Assembly: GCF_030811595.1 (NCBI RefSeq)
Contig: NZ_JAUSRB010000002.1
Coordinates: 1,488,001 to 1,552,000 of the forward strand
DNA: 64,000 nt
Direction of reading: 5' to 3'
Source: Streptosporangium brasiliense
GTDB lineage: Bacteria > Actinomycetota > Actinomycetes > Streptosporangiales > Streptosporangiaceae
The number at the start of each line of letters is the position of its first letter. Positions within the stretch are counted from its first letter, which is position 1. Below are positions 52,561 through 62,057 of the stretch, in pieces. The notes beneath the pieces were generated by a model that saw nothing but the letters and a program-made list of their open reading frames with translations, was not told where the DNA came from and did no database searches. The position numbers were made by a program, and so were the translations under genes.

Positions 52561-53868
52561 TCAACAACCGTCCAGGAAGCGGTCAAGCACCCGCACCCCG
52601 AACCGGAGCGAATCCACCGGTACCCGCTCGTCCACCCCATGGAACATCCCGGAGAAGTCCAAGTCCGCCGGGAGCTTCAGCGGCGCGAACCCGAAGCCGC
52701 GCATGCCCAGTCGGCTGAACGCCTTCAGGTCCGTACCGCCCGACAGGGTGTACGGCACGGCGAGCGCGCCCGGGTCCTCGGCGAGCAGCGCGTCGGTCAT
52801 CGCCCGCACCAGCGGCCCCTCGAAGCCGGTCTCCAGGGCGATGTCGTGGTAGACGAACTCCCTGGTCACGTTGGGGCCGAGCAGTTCGTCGAGCGTCTGG
52901 AAGAACTCCTCCTCGTATCCGGGCAGGAAGCGGCCGTCCACGTGCGCGGTCGCGGTCTGCGGGATGACGTTGGCCTTGTAACCGCCCTGCAGCATGGTGG
53001 GGTTGGCGGTGTTGCGCAGCGTGGCGCCGATCATCCGGGCCAGCGGGCCCAGCTTGGCCACGGTCGCCTCTGCGTCGTCCAGGTCGAGCTCCAGCTCCAG
53101 CGCCCTGGAGGTCTCGGTGAGGAAGGTCCGGACCGTCTGCGTCAGCCGTACGGGCCACTCGTAGCGCCCGATGCGGCCGACCGCCTCGGCCAGCTCCGTG
53201 ACGGCGTTCTCGCCGTTGAGCATGGAGCCGTGCCCGGCCCGGCCGCTGGCGGTCAACCGCATCCAGGCGATGCCCTTCTCGGCCGCCTCGATGAGGTAGA
53301 GCCTTCGGGCCTCGTCGAGGGAGACGCTGAACCCGCCGACCTCGCCGATCGCCTCGGTGCACCCCTCGAACAGGTCCTTGTGCTCGCCGGCCAGCCACTG
53401 CGCGCCGTACGTGCCGCCGGCCTCCTCGTCGGCGGTGAACGCCAGCACCACGTCCCGCGGCGGCCGGCGCCCCTCGCTGAGCCGCTGCCGGACGACCGCG
53501 AGGATCATCGCGTCCATGTTCTTCATGTCGACCGCGCCGCGCCCCCAGACGCAGCCGTCGGCGATCTCCCCGCCGAGCGGGTGGTGGGTCCAGTCGCCGG
53601 CGTCGAAGGGGACCACGTCGAGATGACCGTGGAGCAGCAGCGCGTCGCGGGATGGGTCCTCCCCCTCGATGCGGGCGATCACGTTCGCCCTGCGGCTGTC
53701 GGACTCCAGGATCCGCGGCTCCAGCCCGACCTCCGCCAGCTTCCCGGCCACGTATTCGGCGGCCTCCCGCTCACCGGGGCCGGCGTTGTCGCCCGCGTTG
53801 GTCGAGTCGATCCGGATCAGGTCACGGCACAGCTCCGCGACCTCGTCCTCACCATTGAGCGCGGTCAT
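52561..53868 (-). CDS. M20-family peptidase (ArgE/DapE/ACY1 type)
   Basis: A 435-residue cytoplasmic metallopeptidase from the ATG at 53868 (GAAGGAG). Zinc motifs: L-L-L-H-G-H-L-D-V-V-P, G-R-G-A-V-D-M-K-N, and T-A-D-E-E-A-G-G-T. Probable aminoacylase or dipeptidase; exact substrate unclear. Confidence 0.92.
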   Translation of the reverse strand: MTALNGEDEVAELCRDLIRIDSTNAGDNAGPGEREAAEYVAGKLAEVGLEPRILESDSRRANVIARIEGEDPSRDALLLHGHLDVVPFDAGDWTHHPLGGEIADGCVWGRGAVDMKNMDAMILAVVRQRLSEGRRPPRDVVLAFTADEEAGGTYGAQWLAGEHKDLFEGCTEAIGEVGGFSVSLDEARRLYLIEAAEKGIAWMRLTASGRAGHGSMLNGENAVTELAEAVGRIGRYEWPVRLTQTVRTFLTETSRALELELDLDDAEATVAKLGPLARMIGATLRNTANPTMLQGGYKANVIPQTATAHVDGRFLPGYEEEFFQTLDELLGPNVTREFVYHDIALETGFEGPLVRAMTDALLAEDPGALAVPYTLSGGTDLKAFSRLGMRGFGFAPLKLPADLDFSGMFHGVDERVPVDSLRFGVRVLDRFLDGC

Positions 53869-54033
53869 GTCGACTCCTTCGTCTCCGTACGGCTTGCGCC
53901 TCCCATCCTGCCGCCGCCACCGCTCCACGGGCATCCCTCCCGACCCCGGTCCCATACCGATATGACGCAAGCTCAAGAGTTTGCTAACCTGATTCCGCCG
54001 ACGCGGGATGACGGTCCCGCGTGCAGGCACCAA

Positions 54034-54119
54034 GTCCGGGTGGCGGAATAGGCAGACGCGCTAGCTTGAGGTGCTAGTGCCCTTTGCGGGGCATGGGGGT
54101 TCAAGTCCCCCCTCGGACA
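54034..54119 (+). tRNA. tRNA-Leu (anticodon GAG)
   Basis: Class II tRNA: acceptor GTCCGGG/CTCGGAC, anticodon loop TTGAGGT with GAG, long variable arm, T arm GGGGGTTCAAGTCCCCC. CCA is not encoded. It marks the left end of the island. Confidence 0.97.
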
Positions 54120-54146
54120 CGCACTGATCCCCATGGGGTCCTGAGG

Positions 54147-54180
54147 GTCCTGGTCACTTAACGAAGTGACCAGGACTTTT
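54147..54180 (+). terminator. terminator after tRNA-Leu
   Basis: Stem GTCCTGGTCACTT/AAGTGACCAGGAC with a 4-base loop, followed by TTTT. The right-end copy (61599) keeps the stem with compensating changes (CACTT/AAGTG to CACC/GGTG). Confidence 0.93.
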
Positions 54181-54335
54181 CTCTTTCCAGGGTGATAGAC
54201 CAGCCACAGGCCCAGACCTGCGTAGATCTTCGCCTTCCGCTACGCGGCTCACTCCCGCGGGCGTGAGAAAGACGACGAACTCGCGGGCCTTGACCTCGCG
54301 AACGGCGGCTCATGGCCGGCCGGGGGACCGGTCAT

Positions 54336-54425
54336 CGGGGCCATCCTCGCGCGGGGATGGCCCCTCTTCCTCATAGTCGCGGTGAACGAGCTGCGCGTCA
54401 GCCCCGCGCACGCGGGGATGGTCTA
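54336..54425. CRISPR. two-repeat CRISPR remnant (type I-E-like repeat)
   Basis: A 29-bp repeat at 54397-54425 (GTCAGCCCCGCGCACGCGGG...), a 32-bp spacer at 54365-54396, and at 54336-54364 a near-palindromic hybrid repeat (CCATCCTCGCGCGGGGATGG). Repeat and spacer sizes fit type I-E. No cas genes are in the window. Confidence 0.75.
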
Positions 54426-54625
54426 CGGAAACGGGCGGAACACGTCACTCGATGTCCAGCCAGGGGTCCGTCTGGGAGCCCAGGAGATGGGCGAAGGGTT
54501 GTGGTCCCCCCTCGGACACCATGAAGGCCCTGAGAATGTGCAGGTCACAGGCTCGGGGCATCTTTATTTCTGCCTCCGGAACGAGGCGTGATACTCCGCT
54601 GATACTTATGGGGTCGAGCACGGGA

Positions 54626-55069
54626 TCACGCACTCGCGACCAGGACCGCGAACCAGTCGGCGGCCTCTCGCTGATTGCCGGGTATGACATGAGCGTAGAC
54701 CCGGAGGGTGATGGCGGGGTCGGCGTGACCGAGGCGCTCGGCGACCATCTTCAGTGGCTTGCCACCCGCGATGAGGATCGTGGCGTGGGTGTGGCGGAGG
54801 TCGTGCACACGGATGCGCGGCAGGGCCTCCCGTCCGACCTTCTCGAACGCCCTCTCGCAACGCCCAAGCTGGCCTTGGAAGCCGCGCGAGAACCGCTCGG
54901 GGTGCCGGTGGTTGCCCTCCTGATCGCCGAAGACGAGCGCGTCGTCCCGGGCGAGCTGTAGCGCCATCCCGCCCCGCTCGCGCTTGTACGCCTTGAGTAA
55001 CGCCACCGTGGCGGCGTCGAGATCGACCACACGGGGCTTGGCGGGCTTGGTGTCGCCCTCCCTTACAGC
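54626..55069 (-). pseudogene. tyrosine integrase, C-terminal fragment
   Basis: About 145 codons of a phage-type tyrosine recombinase: V-H-D-L-R-H-T-H-A-T (His-x-x-Arg), G-H-A-D-P-A-I-T, and Y-A-H-V with the nucleophile Tyr. The N-terminal part is cut off at 55070 by the IS5-like element. The missing half is not elsewhere in the window. Confidence 0.87.
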
Positions 55070-55665
55070 GTGCCCTACATGGTGGGTGAGTCGTTGAACT
55101 CACCATGGACGGCGGGCAATGGGACTGGATCGTCCCGGCGGGGTTGTGGGAGATCGCGCGGCCGTTGCTGCCGGCGCCTCGGGTGCGCCCGCAGGGCGGT
55201 GGGATCGTCGGTGTCGCTGATGAGGCGGTGTTCGCCGCGATCGTCTACGTGCTGGTCAGCGGATGCTCCTGGCGGGCGCTGCCGCCGTGTTTCGGAGCCT
55301 CGAAGTCCACTGTGCATCGCCGGTTTTTGATCTGGTCGTGTGCCGGGGTGTGGGAGCGGTTGCACCAGGCCGTCCTGGACCAGTTGGCCGGCGATGGCCT
55401 GCTGGATGTGTCGCACGTGGTGCTCGACTCGGCGCATGTGCGCGCCAAAAAAAGGGGGCGAACACACAGGTCCTTCGCCCGTGGACCGGGGTAAGCCCGG
55501 TTCCAAGCTGCACGTCCTGTCGGACGCGGCCGGACTGCCTCTGTTCGGCTACCGGCGCCTGTCACCCCGTTACGAGCGTTACCCCTACGCCTACTTGGCC
55601 TTTCTCACCCTCGCTGCAGCCATGACCTGCCATAAGCGACATCTCAAACTCACCATGTAGGACAC
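55070..55665 (+). mobile_element. IS5-family element with internally deleted transposase
   Basis: Ends GTGCCCTACATGGTG (55070-55084) and CACCATGTAGGACAC (55651-55665) are near-perfect inverted repeats. The transposase starts at 55105, crosses a slippery A7G5 run (55447-55458) and, after V-L-S-D-A-A-G-L-P-L, jumps to the C-terminal R-R-L-S-P-R-Y-E-R, so the middle with catalytic residues is lost. The left flank is integrase and the right flank IS110, so flanking DNA was rearranged. Confidence 0.85.
55105..55660 (+). pseudogene. IS5-family transposase, frameshifted and deleted
   Basis: The first frame (55105-55494) has the N-terminal domain (W-E-I-A-R-P-L-L-P, W-R-A-L-P-P-C-F-G); the second frame reads the end of the protein. 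The run of seven As may be a programmed slip site in the parent element. Confidence 0.82.
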
Positions 55666-56019
55666 GATCTTAACGGCCGAGTCCCTGGCCAGCTTGAACA
55701 CGCGCATCGCTTCGACGTGCCCATCGCCGGACTTGGGCACCGCGGTGGCCGGCTCGGACAACACTGCTCTGGCTGCGGCCTCGGCGTCGACCGCATCGGT
55801 CCTGCCCCGCCGACGGCGGGCCGCCTTGTCCGGCTGGTTCACCTCTACCACCTGGATGCCCGCCTGACGCAGGTGCCGGGTCAGCGCGGCCCCGTAGGAA
55901 CCGGTGCACTCCACACCAGCGCGGACCACCATCCCGAACCCTCGCGCCCACCCCAGCAGCGACCGATAGCCGGCAGCCATGGCGTGGCCAGGTTGGGCGG
56001 GGTGGGGCATGTTGGTCAT
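55666..56019 (-). pseudogene. IS110-family transposase fragment
   Basis: The minus frame carries the DEDD transposase part V-E-C-T-G-S-Y-G-A-A-L-T-R, V-V-E-V-N-Q-P-D and T-D-A-V-D-A-E-A-A-A-R-A. It is cut at L-A-R-D-S-A-V-K-I by the IS5-like element and lacks the N-terminal ~50 residues and the whole C-terminus. Confidence 0.83.
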
Positions 56020-56209
56020 AGGTCGTCGGGCTCCTGATCGTTCCGGGGCTGATGGCCAGCACCGGGCCGGTGAGGGCGGTCAGGACTGTGACGGTGCCTT
56101 CTAGGCCAAGGCCCCTATCGGGACACACTCCACCGGACCGGCGCATGCAGCACCGCCCCGATCAGGCCGACAGATCTACGGCAGGACACGGGGCCAGTTG
56201 TCGCACAGG

Positions 56210-57055
56210 TCAGGCCTGATCCGAGGCGGTACGACCTTGATTCTCACAGTTGTCGCAGATCAGATGCACCTGGAGACCGGCGGGAACCTCGCGATCAAGC
56301 TTGGCCAGGAACTTCTTGAACTCAATCGTGCGGTGCCGTCGGTGCAGCGGACCGATCACCTTGCCGGTGGCGGCGTCCAGGGCGGCGAACAGCGTGGTGG
56401 TGCCCGAGCGCACGTAGTCGTGACTGCGGCGCTCGGGCACCCCGGGCATCATCGGCAGCGCTGGCTGAGACCGGTTCAGGGCCTGGATCTGTGACTTCTC
56501 ATCCACACACAAACCCAGCGCCCGCTCCGGCGGATCCAGATACAGGCCGGCCACGTCATGGACCTTGTCGACGAACAACGGGTCGGTCGACAGCTTGAAG
56601 GATTCAGCCCGGTGCGACTGCAGCCCGAAGGCCCGCCAGATCCGCGAGATGGTCGACTGCGACAGGCCCGTCTTGGCGGCCATGGCCCGGGTCGACCAGT
56701 GCGTAGCGTTCTTCGGCCTGGTCTCCAGCGTGGCCCGCACGACCACGGCGACCTGCTCGTCGGCGACCGTGCGCGCCCGTCCCGGCCAGGGCGCATCGCC
56801 GAGCCCGTCCAGCCGGTCGCGTACGAACCGAGCCCGCCACTTGCACACCGTCTCGGTGGTGACACCTATCTGCCGAGCCACCGCGCTGGCCGCGCGGGGC
56901 AGCCCGTGGTCATCCGTTTCCGCACACGCCAGCACGATCCGTGACCGCAAGGCGAGTGCCTGCGGCGTCGAGGAGGCCCTCTGCCACTGCCGTAGCGTCT
57001 GCCGCTCATAATCCGTCAACATCAGCGCAGCCAGCCTTGGCCCAGGACGCCCCAT
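56210..57055 (-). pseudogene. IS630-family transposase, 3'-truncated
   Basis: A 281-residue frame with helix-turn-helix and first DDE Asp (L-C-V-D-E-K-S-Q-I-Q-A-L) and second (L-I-C-D-N). It then ends abruptly, without the final W-I-N-Q-V-E catalytic region, so it is inactive. It differs from the IS630 element at 12.7 kb. Confidence 0.86.
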
Positions 57056-57132
57056 GACCTGACTAACAACGGATCAATGACTCAGGACACTAGGTTTGAC
57101 CTGAAGTTGATTCGAGATTTTACGGTCGCCCC

Positions 57133-57216
57133 ATGAGCAGGATTCTGGTGATCGGTGCGACCGGAAATGTGGGCAGGCATGTCGTCTCCTCGCCGGCCGA
57201 AGCAGGGCTTGAGGTG
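57133..57216 (+). pseudogene. NmrA-like NAD(P)-binding protein, 5' scrap
   Basis: About 28 codons read M-S-R-I-L-V-I-G-A-T-G-N-V-G-R-H-V-V-S-S, the Rossmann start of NmrA/SDR proteins, and then lose coding sense. The rest of the gene is missing. Confidence 0.72.
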
Positions 57217-57304
57217 CGCGGGCCGGTGAGCGTGGGCCCGCAGGTGGCCTCGGGGTCGGTGCCGGTCGCGCCTGCGGGCCCGCGGGTGGTGCGGGGCGAA
57301 CGTG

Positions 57305-58807
57305 TCAGGCGGCCGGGCGGCTGCAGGTGACGTCCTTGCCGGGCAGGACACCGTCGACCAGGTAGCGGGTCACCTTGGTGTCGACGCAGGTGTTCCCATC
57401 CACGATGTAGGCGCCGTGGCGGTAGGCGCCGTTCAGTGTGATCATGCGGGAGCCGGTCAGCGCCCGGTGCATGGCCTGCTGACCCGGGTAGGGCGTCGCG
57501 GGGTCGCCGGCCGCGCCGACGATCAACGCCGGTACGGAGTTGCCGATCCTGGTGGGCGCTTCAAGCGGCTTGACCGGCCAGAACGCGCACGGGGTGATGT
57601 TGCGGGAGAGCGGTCCGAACAGTGGTTCGGCGGTGCGGTGCCGCTGGATGTCGCGGTAGTAGGTCGCCGGGTCGCGGGGGGCGGCCCGGTCACCGCACAG
57701 GATCGCCGTGCCGGCCCGGTCTGAGGCCTCTCCGGCACCGGTGAACAGGCCGTCGAGGAGTTCCTTCAGCGAGGCGGGCGGCGTTTCGCCGGCACGGCCC
57801 AGCGCCCGCGCCTCCTCGGCAAGGGTGGCATAGGACTGCGGGTGGTCGCTGTAGAGGCGTACGAACAGCCAGTACGGCACGACCTGGGCATCGACGTGGT
57901 ATCCGCCGATCTTCACGGGATGCCGGTTGATCTTCTCTACGGTCGCCAGGACCGCGTCACGTGTGCCGCCCAGCCCGTACTCCTTGTCATGTGATGCGGC
58001 CCAGGACGCCCAGCGCCGTAGCGCGGCGTCGATCGCGGGGGCGGCACGCGAGAACATGCGCGGACCGTACACCTGCGGGTCGACGGCGCTGTCGAGCACG
58101 ACCCGGTCGGCCCGCGAGCCGAACATCTGCAGGTAGGTCGCGCCCAGGTAGGTGCCGTAGGAGTAGCCGAGGTAGGACAGCTTCTGCTCGCCGAGCGCGG
58201 CCCGGATCACGTCCATGTCGCGTGCGGTGTTCCTGGTCGTGGCGTACGGCAGGGCCTGGAGATTGCCCTTGGCGCAGCCCGCCGCCAGTTCTCTGGCGAG
58301 GCGCACGCCCTTGTCGAAGGTACGCCGGTCGGGTCCCGCCGAGCGGAGGAAGGTGTCGGTCTGCCACCGGCAGTTGATCGGTGTGCTGCGGCCGACGAAT
58401 CGGGGGTCCATGCCCACCAGGTCGTAACGGGCCGCGACCTCGGGAATTTCCTTGCCCAGGAGCGTCATCGAGAGGCCGCTGCCTCCCGGTCCGCCGGGGT
58501 TGAGCAGCAGGACGCCGCGGCGCCGCGAGGCATCGGTGGCCTTGATCCGGGAGAGCGCGATGGAGAGGGTCCGCCCCTGCGGCCTGCGGTAGTCCATCGG
58601 GACCAGGAGGGTGGCGCATTGAGCACCGGCGGCGTCCAGCTGCTCGCCCATCTGATCGCCGGGGCCGGTCGCGCAGGCGCGCCAGGTGATCGTCTGATGG
58701 TGGAAGCGGTCCAGTGGTGTGGCCGCCTGCGCCGGTCCGGCGGCGCCCAATCCGATTCCGGCCGTGAGCGCTACCGCGGCGGCCGTTCCACGCTTGATGA
58801 GGAGCAT
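57305..58807 (-). CDS. secreted S33 tripeptidyl-aminopeptidase-like hydrolase
   Basis: A 500-residue protein with a signal peptide (A-A-A-V-A-L-T-A-G-I-G-L-G-A-A-G-P-A-Q-A), oxyanion N-P-G-G-P-G-G-S-G, Ser in G-Y-S-Y-G-T-Y, Asp in G-D-P-A-T-P-Y and His in Y-R-H-G-A-Y-I. It is the island paralogue of 31940-33397 but lacks a lipobox. It should clip peptides outside the cell. Confidence 0.92.
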   Translation of the reverse strand: MLLIKRGTAAAVALTAGIGLGAAGPAQAATPLDRFHHQTITWRACATGPGDQMGEQLDAAGAQCATLLVPMDYRRPQGRTLSIALSRIKATDASRRRGVLLLNPGGPGGSGLSMTLLGKEIPEVAARYDLVGMDPRFVGRSTPINCRWQTDTFLRSAGPDRRTFDKGVRLARELAAGCAKGNLQALPYATTRNTARDMDVIRAALGEQKLSYLGYSYGTYLGATYLQMFGSRADRVVLDSAVDPQVYGPRMFSRAAPAIDAALRRWASWAASHDKEYGLGGTRDAVLATVEKINRHPVKIGGYHVDAQVVPYWLFVRLYSDHPQSYATLAEEARALGRAGETPPASLKELLDGLFTGAGEASDRAGTAILCGDRAAPRDPATYYRDIQRHRTAEPLFGPLSRNITPCAFWPVKPLEAPTRIGNSVPALIVGAAGDPATPYPGQQAMHRALTGSRMITLNGAYRHGAYIVDGNTCVDTKVTRYLVDGVLPGKDVTCSRPAA

Positions 58808-59092
58808 GCGTCATTCCTTGGTGAAGAGGTTGTTTCCAGCGGATCCGGCGCGCGTCGGCTTCCGACGCTCCGGCAGTGATGTGTCCGGATTCAGGGGTGT
58901 CCCCCTGTTGATCATTGGTCACCGGCTGTGTCCAACGCTAGGGGCGTGAGCAGCCCCTGGGCATCGTGCGGAAAGCCGATCCGGGCCTTGCCACCGGCAC
59001 ACCAACCGCCCGCTTTCCTGCGACCGCTGCCCTAACGGCGACTCCTCCCAAAGGAGGACAAAGCGGGTCATGCTGGCGGCTACCTTCGTCTC

Positions 59093-60325
59093 ATGAACGT
59101 GGTGCGACGATGGGGCCGCTGGTGGCGCGGTTTGCCGGTGATGGTCGCCGACAGCGTGCTGGCCGGTGTGTTGACCGCGCTGGCGGTGACGCAGGCCGCC
59201 TTGTCCGCCCATAACCCGGTCGTGCTGGCGTACCTGCTGGCGGTGCTCACCAGCGCGCCGCTGGTGCTGCGCAGGCGCCACCCCATCTCCGCCCTTGCGG
59301 TGATCACGGCGGGCCTGATCGGCTGCGGCCTGGCCGGCTACCCCAACGGATTCCAGGCCCCGCCGGTGCTGGTCAGCCTCTACACCGTCGCGGCCTACCG
59401 CCGGGAGGGCTACCGCGACGGCGTCCTGGCCCTGGTGTTGATGGCGAGCTTCCTCGTTCCCGACCTCATCAGGTCCGGGCTGACCTTCGCGATCGTCAAA
59501 AGCCTGGTCGAGAACGCGCTTCAGCTCGGCGCGGCCTGGGCCATCGGGGAAGGGGTGCGCAGCCGCCGCCTGCGCCACCAGGACCTGATCGAGCACGCCC
59601 GCCACCTGGAGATCGAACGCGAGGAGAAAGCCCTGCGAGCGGTCGCCGAAGAACGCGTGCGCATCGCCAGGGAACTGCACGACGTGGTCGCCCATCACCT
59701 GTCGGTCGTCTCGATCCAGTCCGGTGCCGGCGGCCGCCTGATCGACACCGAGCCCGACACCGCACGCGAAGCATTCACCGCGATCGCCGCCACCACCCGC
59801 GAGGCGCTGGCCGAACTCCGGAACATGCTGTCGGTCCTGCGCCTCACGTCCGACACCGGCGAGGACTCCTACGCCCCGCAGCCGGGGCTGGTCCAGCTGG
59901 ACACGCTGCTGGAACGCTCCCGCCTGTCGGGCCTGTCGATCCGGCGGGAAACCTCCGGTCAGGTACGCCCGCTGCCCCCCGGCGTGGACCGGTGCCTGTA
60001 CCGCATCACTCAGGAATCACTGACCAACGTGCTCAAACACGCCCCACACGCCGACGTGACCCTTACCCTGACCTACCACCCCACCGCGGTCACGCTGCAG
60101 GTCGGCAACGACGGCCCGGCCACCACCGGACACAGCGCCGACGGGCACGGGCTGATCGGCATGCGCGAACGAGCCACCCTCTACGGCGGCACCCTCACCG
60201 CCGGCCCACGCGAGGACGGCGGCTTCACCGTGACCGCACACCTGCCCGCCTCCCCACTCGCCGAGCCCGTCCTCGCCACGGCCCACCCGCGGCAGAGCGC
60301 ACCGCGACCGGGGGCGCCCCGATGA
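59093..60325 (+). CDS. NarL-type sensor histidine kinase
   Basis: A 410-residue membrane kinase: helices in residues ~15-150, H-box R-I-A-R-E-L-H-D-V-V-A-H-H-L, and GHKL ATPase (E-S-L-T-N-V-L-K-H-A and G-H-G-L-I-G-M-R-E-R). It is coupled by ATGA to its regulator. Confidence 0.93.
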   Translation: MNVVRRWGRWWRGLPVMVADSVLAGVLTALAVTQAALSAHNPVVLAYLLAVLTSAPLVLRRRHPISALAVITAGLIGCGLAGYPNGFQAPPVLVSLYTVAAYRREGYRDGVLALVLMASFLVPDLIRSGLTFAIVKSLVENALQLGAAWAIGEGVRSRRLRHQDLIEHARHLEIEREEKALRAVAEERVRIARELHDVVAHHLSVVSIQSGAGGRLIDTEPDTAREAFTAIAATTREALAELRNMLSVLRLTSDTGEDSYAPQPGLVQLDTLLERSRLSGLSIRRETSGQVRPLPPGVDRCLYRITQESLTNVLKHAPHADVTLTLTYHPTAVTLQVGNDGPATTGHSADGHGLIGMRERATLYGGTLTAGPREDGGFTVTAHLPASPLAEPVLATAHPRQSAPRPGAPR

Positions 60326-61023
60326 CCGGCCCCGGCACCGATCGCGGGACCGTCCGCGTCCTGGTCGTCGACGACCAGGCCCTGGTCCGCGCGGGCCTGG
60401 TCGCCCTCCTCCGCACCGATGCCGGTCTCGCGGTCGTCGGCGAGGCCGCCGACGGCCACGAAGCCATCGCCCAGGCCGAGGCGACCGCCCCGGATGTCAT
60501 CTTGATGGACATCCGCATGCCCAACCTGGACGGCGTCGCCGCCACCCGCCACATCCTCGCCCACGCCGCCGGCCCGGCCCCGAAGATCCTCATCCTGACC
60601 ACCTTCGACCTGGACGAACACGTCTTCGCCGCCCTGCGCGCCGGCGCCTCGGGATTCCTGCTCAAGGACACCCCCGCCGACCAGATGCTGGCCGCGATCG
60701 CCACGGTCGCCCGCGGCGAGGTGCTGCTGGCGCCCAGCGTCACCCGACGCCTGGTCCACCACTTCGTCACCGCGCCCGAACCCAACCGGCGCCGGCCCGA
60801 AGAGCTCGCCCAGCTCACCAGCCAGGAAACCGCCGTGCTCCACCTGGTCGGCCAGGGCCTGGCCAACCAGCAGATCGCCACCCGCCTGAACATCGCCCAG
60901 GCCACCGTCAAATCCCATCTGGGCCGCCTCATGACCAAGCTCAAGCTGTCCAGCCGCGCACAGGCCGTGGTCATCGCATACGAGACCGGCCTGATCATCC
61001 CTGGAACCGGAGACCGTACCTGA
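60322..61023 (+). CDS. NarL/FixJ-family response regulator
   Basis: A 233-residue regulator: V-L-V-V-D-D-Q-A-L-V-R-A-G, Asp in V-I-L-M-D-I-R-M-P, Lys in L-L-K-D-T-P; C-terminal LuxR domain L-T-S-Q-E-T-A-V-L and A-T-V-K-S-H-L-G-R-L. Start chosen at the overlapping ATGA. The pair could control the neighbouring S33 peptidase. Confidence 0.93.
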   Translation: MTGPGTDRGTVRVLVVDDQALVRAGLVALLRTDAGLAVVGEAADGHEAIAQAEATAPDVILMDIRMPNLDGVAATRHILAHAAGPAPKILILTTFDLDEHVFAALRAGASGFLLKDTPADQMLAAIATVARGEVLLAPSVTRRLVHHFVTAPEPNRRRPEELAQLTSQETAVLHLVGQGLANQQIATRLNIAQATVKSHLGRLMTKLKLSSRAQAVVIAYETGLIIPGTGDRT

Positions 61024-61083
61024 TGCTCGACGGGCCGGGCGGGAGAGTCTAGGCCGTGCCCGGGGCAAATTGAGGGAGGACGG

Positions 61084-61410
61084 ATGTCACCTTCCAGGTC
61101 CGTCTCGGCCGTTGCCGCCTGCCTTGCCATGGCGGGCGCCTCAACGGTCGCGGTCAGCAACTTCCTCCTTGGCTTCTCGGTGTCGGTCTTCCTCGGCAAG
61201 CCCGGCGGCGGCTTCGAGCCCGCGGTCCGCTACCGCACCGGCGGTCAGGCCGACTACGTCGGCATCGAGGACTTCAACGAGGACCACCACATCGACCTGG
61301 TCACCTCGGACCAGGAACCCACGATGTCCGTCCTCATCATCGCCTTGCCGTCCTCGCCTTGTCGCGGGTTGCAGGTGCCTCAACCTGCTCCAGGAGGCGC
61401 CCGCGTCTGA
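61084..61410 (+). pseudogene. FG-GAP/VCBS-repeat secreted protein fragment
   Basis: A signal-like N-terminus (V-A-A-C-L-A-M-A-G-A-S) followed by one FG-GAP unit (Y-V-G-I-E-D-F-N-E-D-H-H-I-D-L-V-T) before the frame ends. FG-GAP proteins normally have several repeats, so this is probably a truncated gene. The stretch from here to 61560 has no other gene. Confidence 0.6.
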
Positions 61411-61560
61411 TCCCCCGCGTGATACTTCGGCCGATACCGCCGCCCGTGTTCCCGAATGTCTCCGCATGTCCCCACGAAGATCAGGAAAAGGCGATCGGGC
61501 AGCTCAAGACGGGTGCGGATGCCCGCACATGTACCCCAATGCCCCCATGATCCCGGGAGC

Positions 61561-61580
61561 TCAAGTCCCCCCTCGGACAC
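61561..61580 (+). repeat. tRNA-Leu 3'-end copy (right att site)
   Basis: Exact 20-base match to the tRNA-Leu 3' end (TCAAGTCCCCCCTCGGACAC), without the rest of the tRNA, 7.46 kb from the intact gene. Confidence 0.9.
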
Positions 61581-61598
61581 AAACCTTTGGCCTATGAG

Positions 61599-61632
61599 GT
61601 CCTGGTCACCACCACTGGTGACCAGGACTTTT
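61599..61632 (+). terminator. terminator-like hairpin, right-end copy
   Basis: Stem GTCCTGGTCACC/GGTGACCAGGAC followed by TTTTC. It is a covarying version of the terminator at 54147. Confidence 0.85.
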
Positions 61633-61788
61633 CGGTTTCTCGGGTGATAGACGAGCCACAAACCCAGATCTGCGTAGATCTTCGCCTTCCGCTACGCGGC
61701 TCACCCCCACGGGCGTGAGAAGGACGACGAACTCGCGGGCCTTGATCTCGTGAACAGCGGCTCACGGCCGGCCGGGGACCGGTCATCG

Positions 61789-62057
61789 AGACCATCCCCG
61801 GATGGAGGGTCAACGATCCGCTCATACGTCCACCCCTCGGCGCGTAGGGACCATCCCCGCAGGCGCGGGGCCGAGGTGACGCCGATCGGCTCGGTGTAGC
61901 AAGTCCGGGGATCATCCCCGCCGGTGCGGGGCCGACGAAGCCGTTCAGGTCGAGCAAGTAGGCGACGCCGGACCATCCCCGCGCGGGGATGGTCCCACCA
62001 TGAACTCGTCCCCGCCTAGACGGGCGAGGTCGGCCCCGTGTCCACGGGGATGGTCTA
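61789..62057. CRISPR. CRISPR remnant with repeats in opposed orientation
   Basis: Repeats of ~29 bp at 61847, 61908 and ~61969 read in minus orientation with exact 61-bp spacing (32-bp spacers 61876-61907 and 61937-61968). A fourth at 62029-62057 reads in plus orientation after spacer 61997-62028. The ~61969 repeat is a 26-bp perfect palindrome (61970-61995) and serves both arms. A degenerate repeat is at ~61791. No cas genes. Confidence 0.8.

Larger units (their letters stand above)
54100..54512. repeat. left copy of the island end duplication
   Basis: From the tRNA-Leu T arm onward this segment is strongly similar to 61561-62142 on the right: tRNA 3' end, terminator, a ~120-bp block (ATCTTCGCCTTCCGCTACGC), CRISPR repeats and a ~80-bp tail (GGGAGCCCAGGAGATGGGCG). 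The right copy has ~170 bp extra CRISPR sequence. Bases 54513-54625 hold nothing else I can name. Confidence 0.85.
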
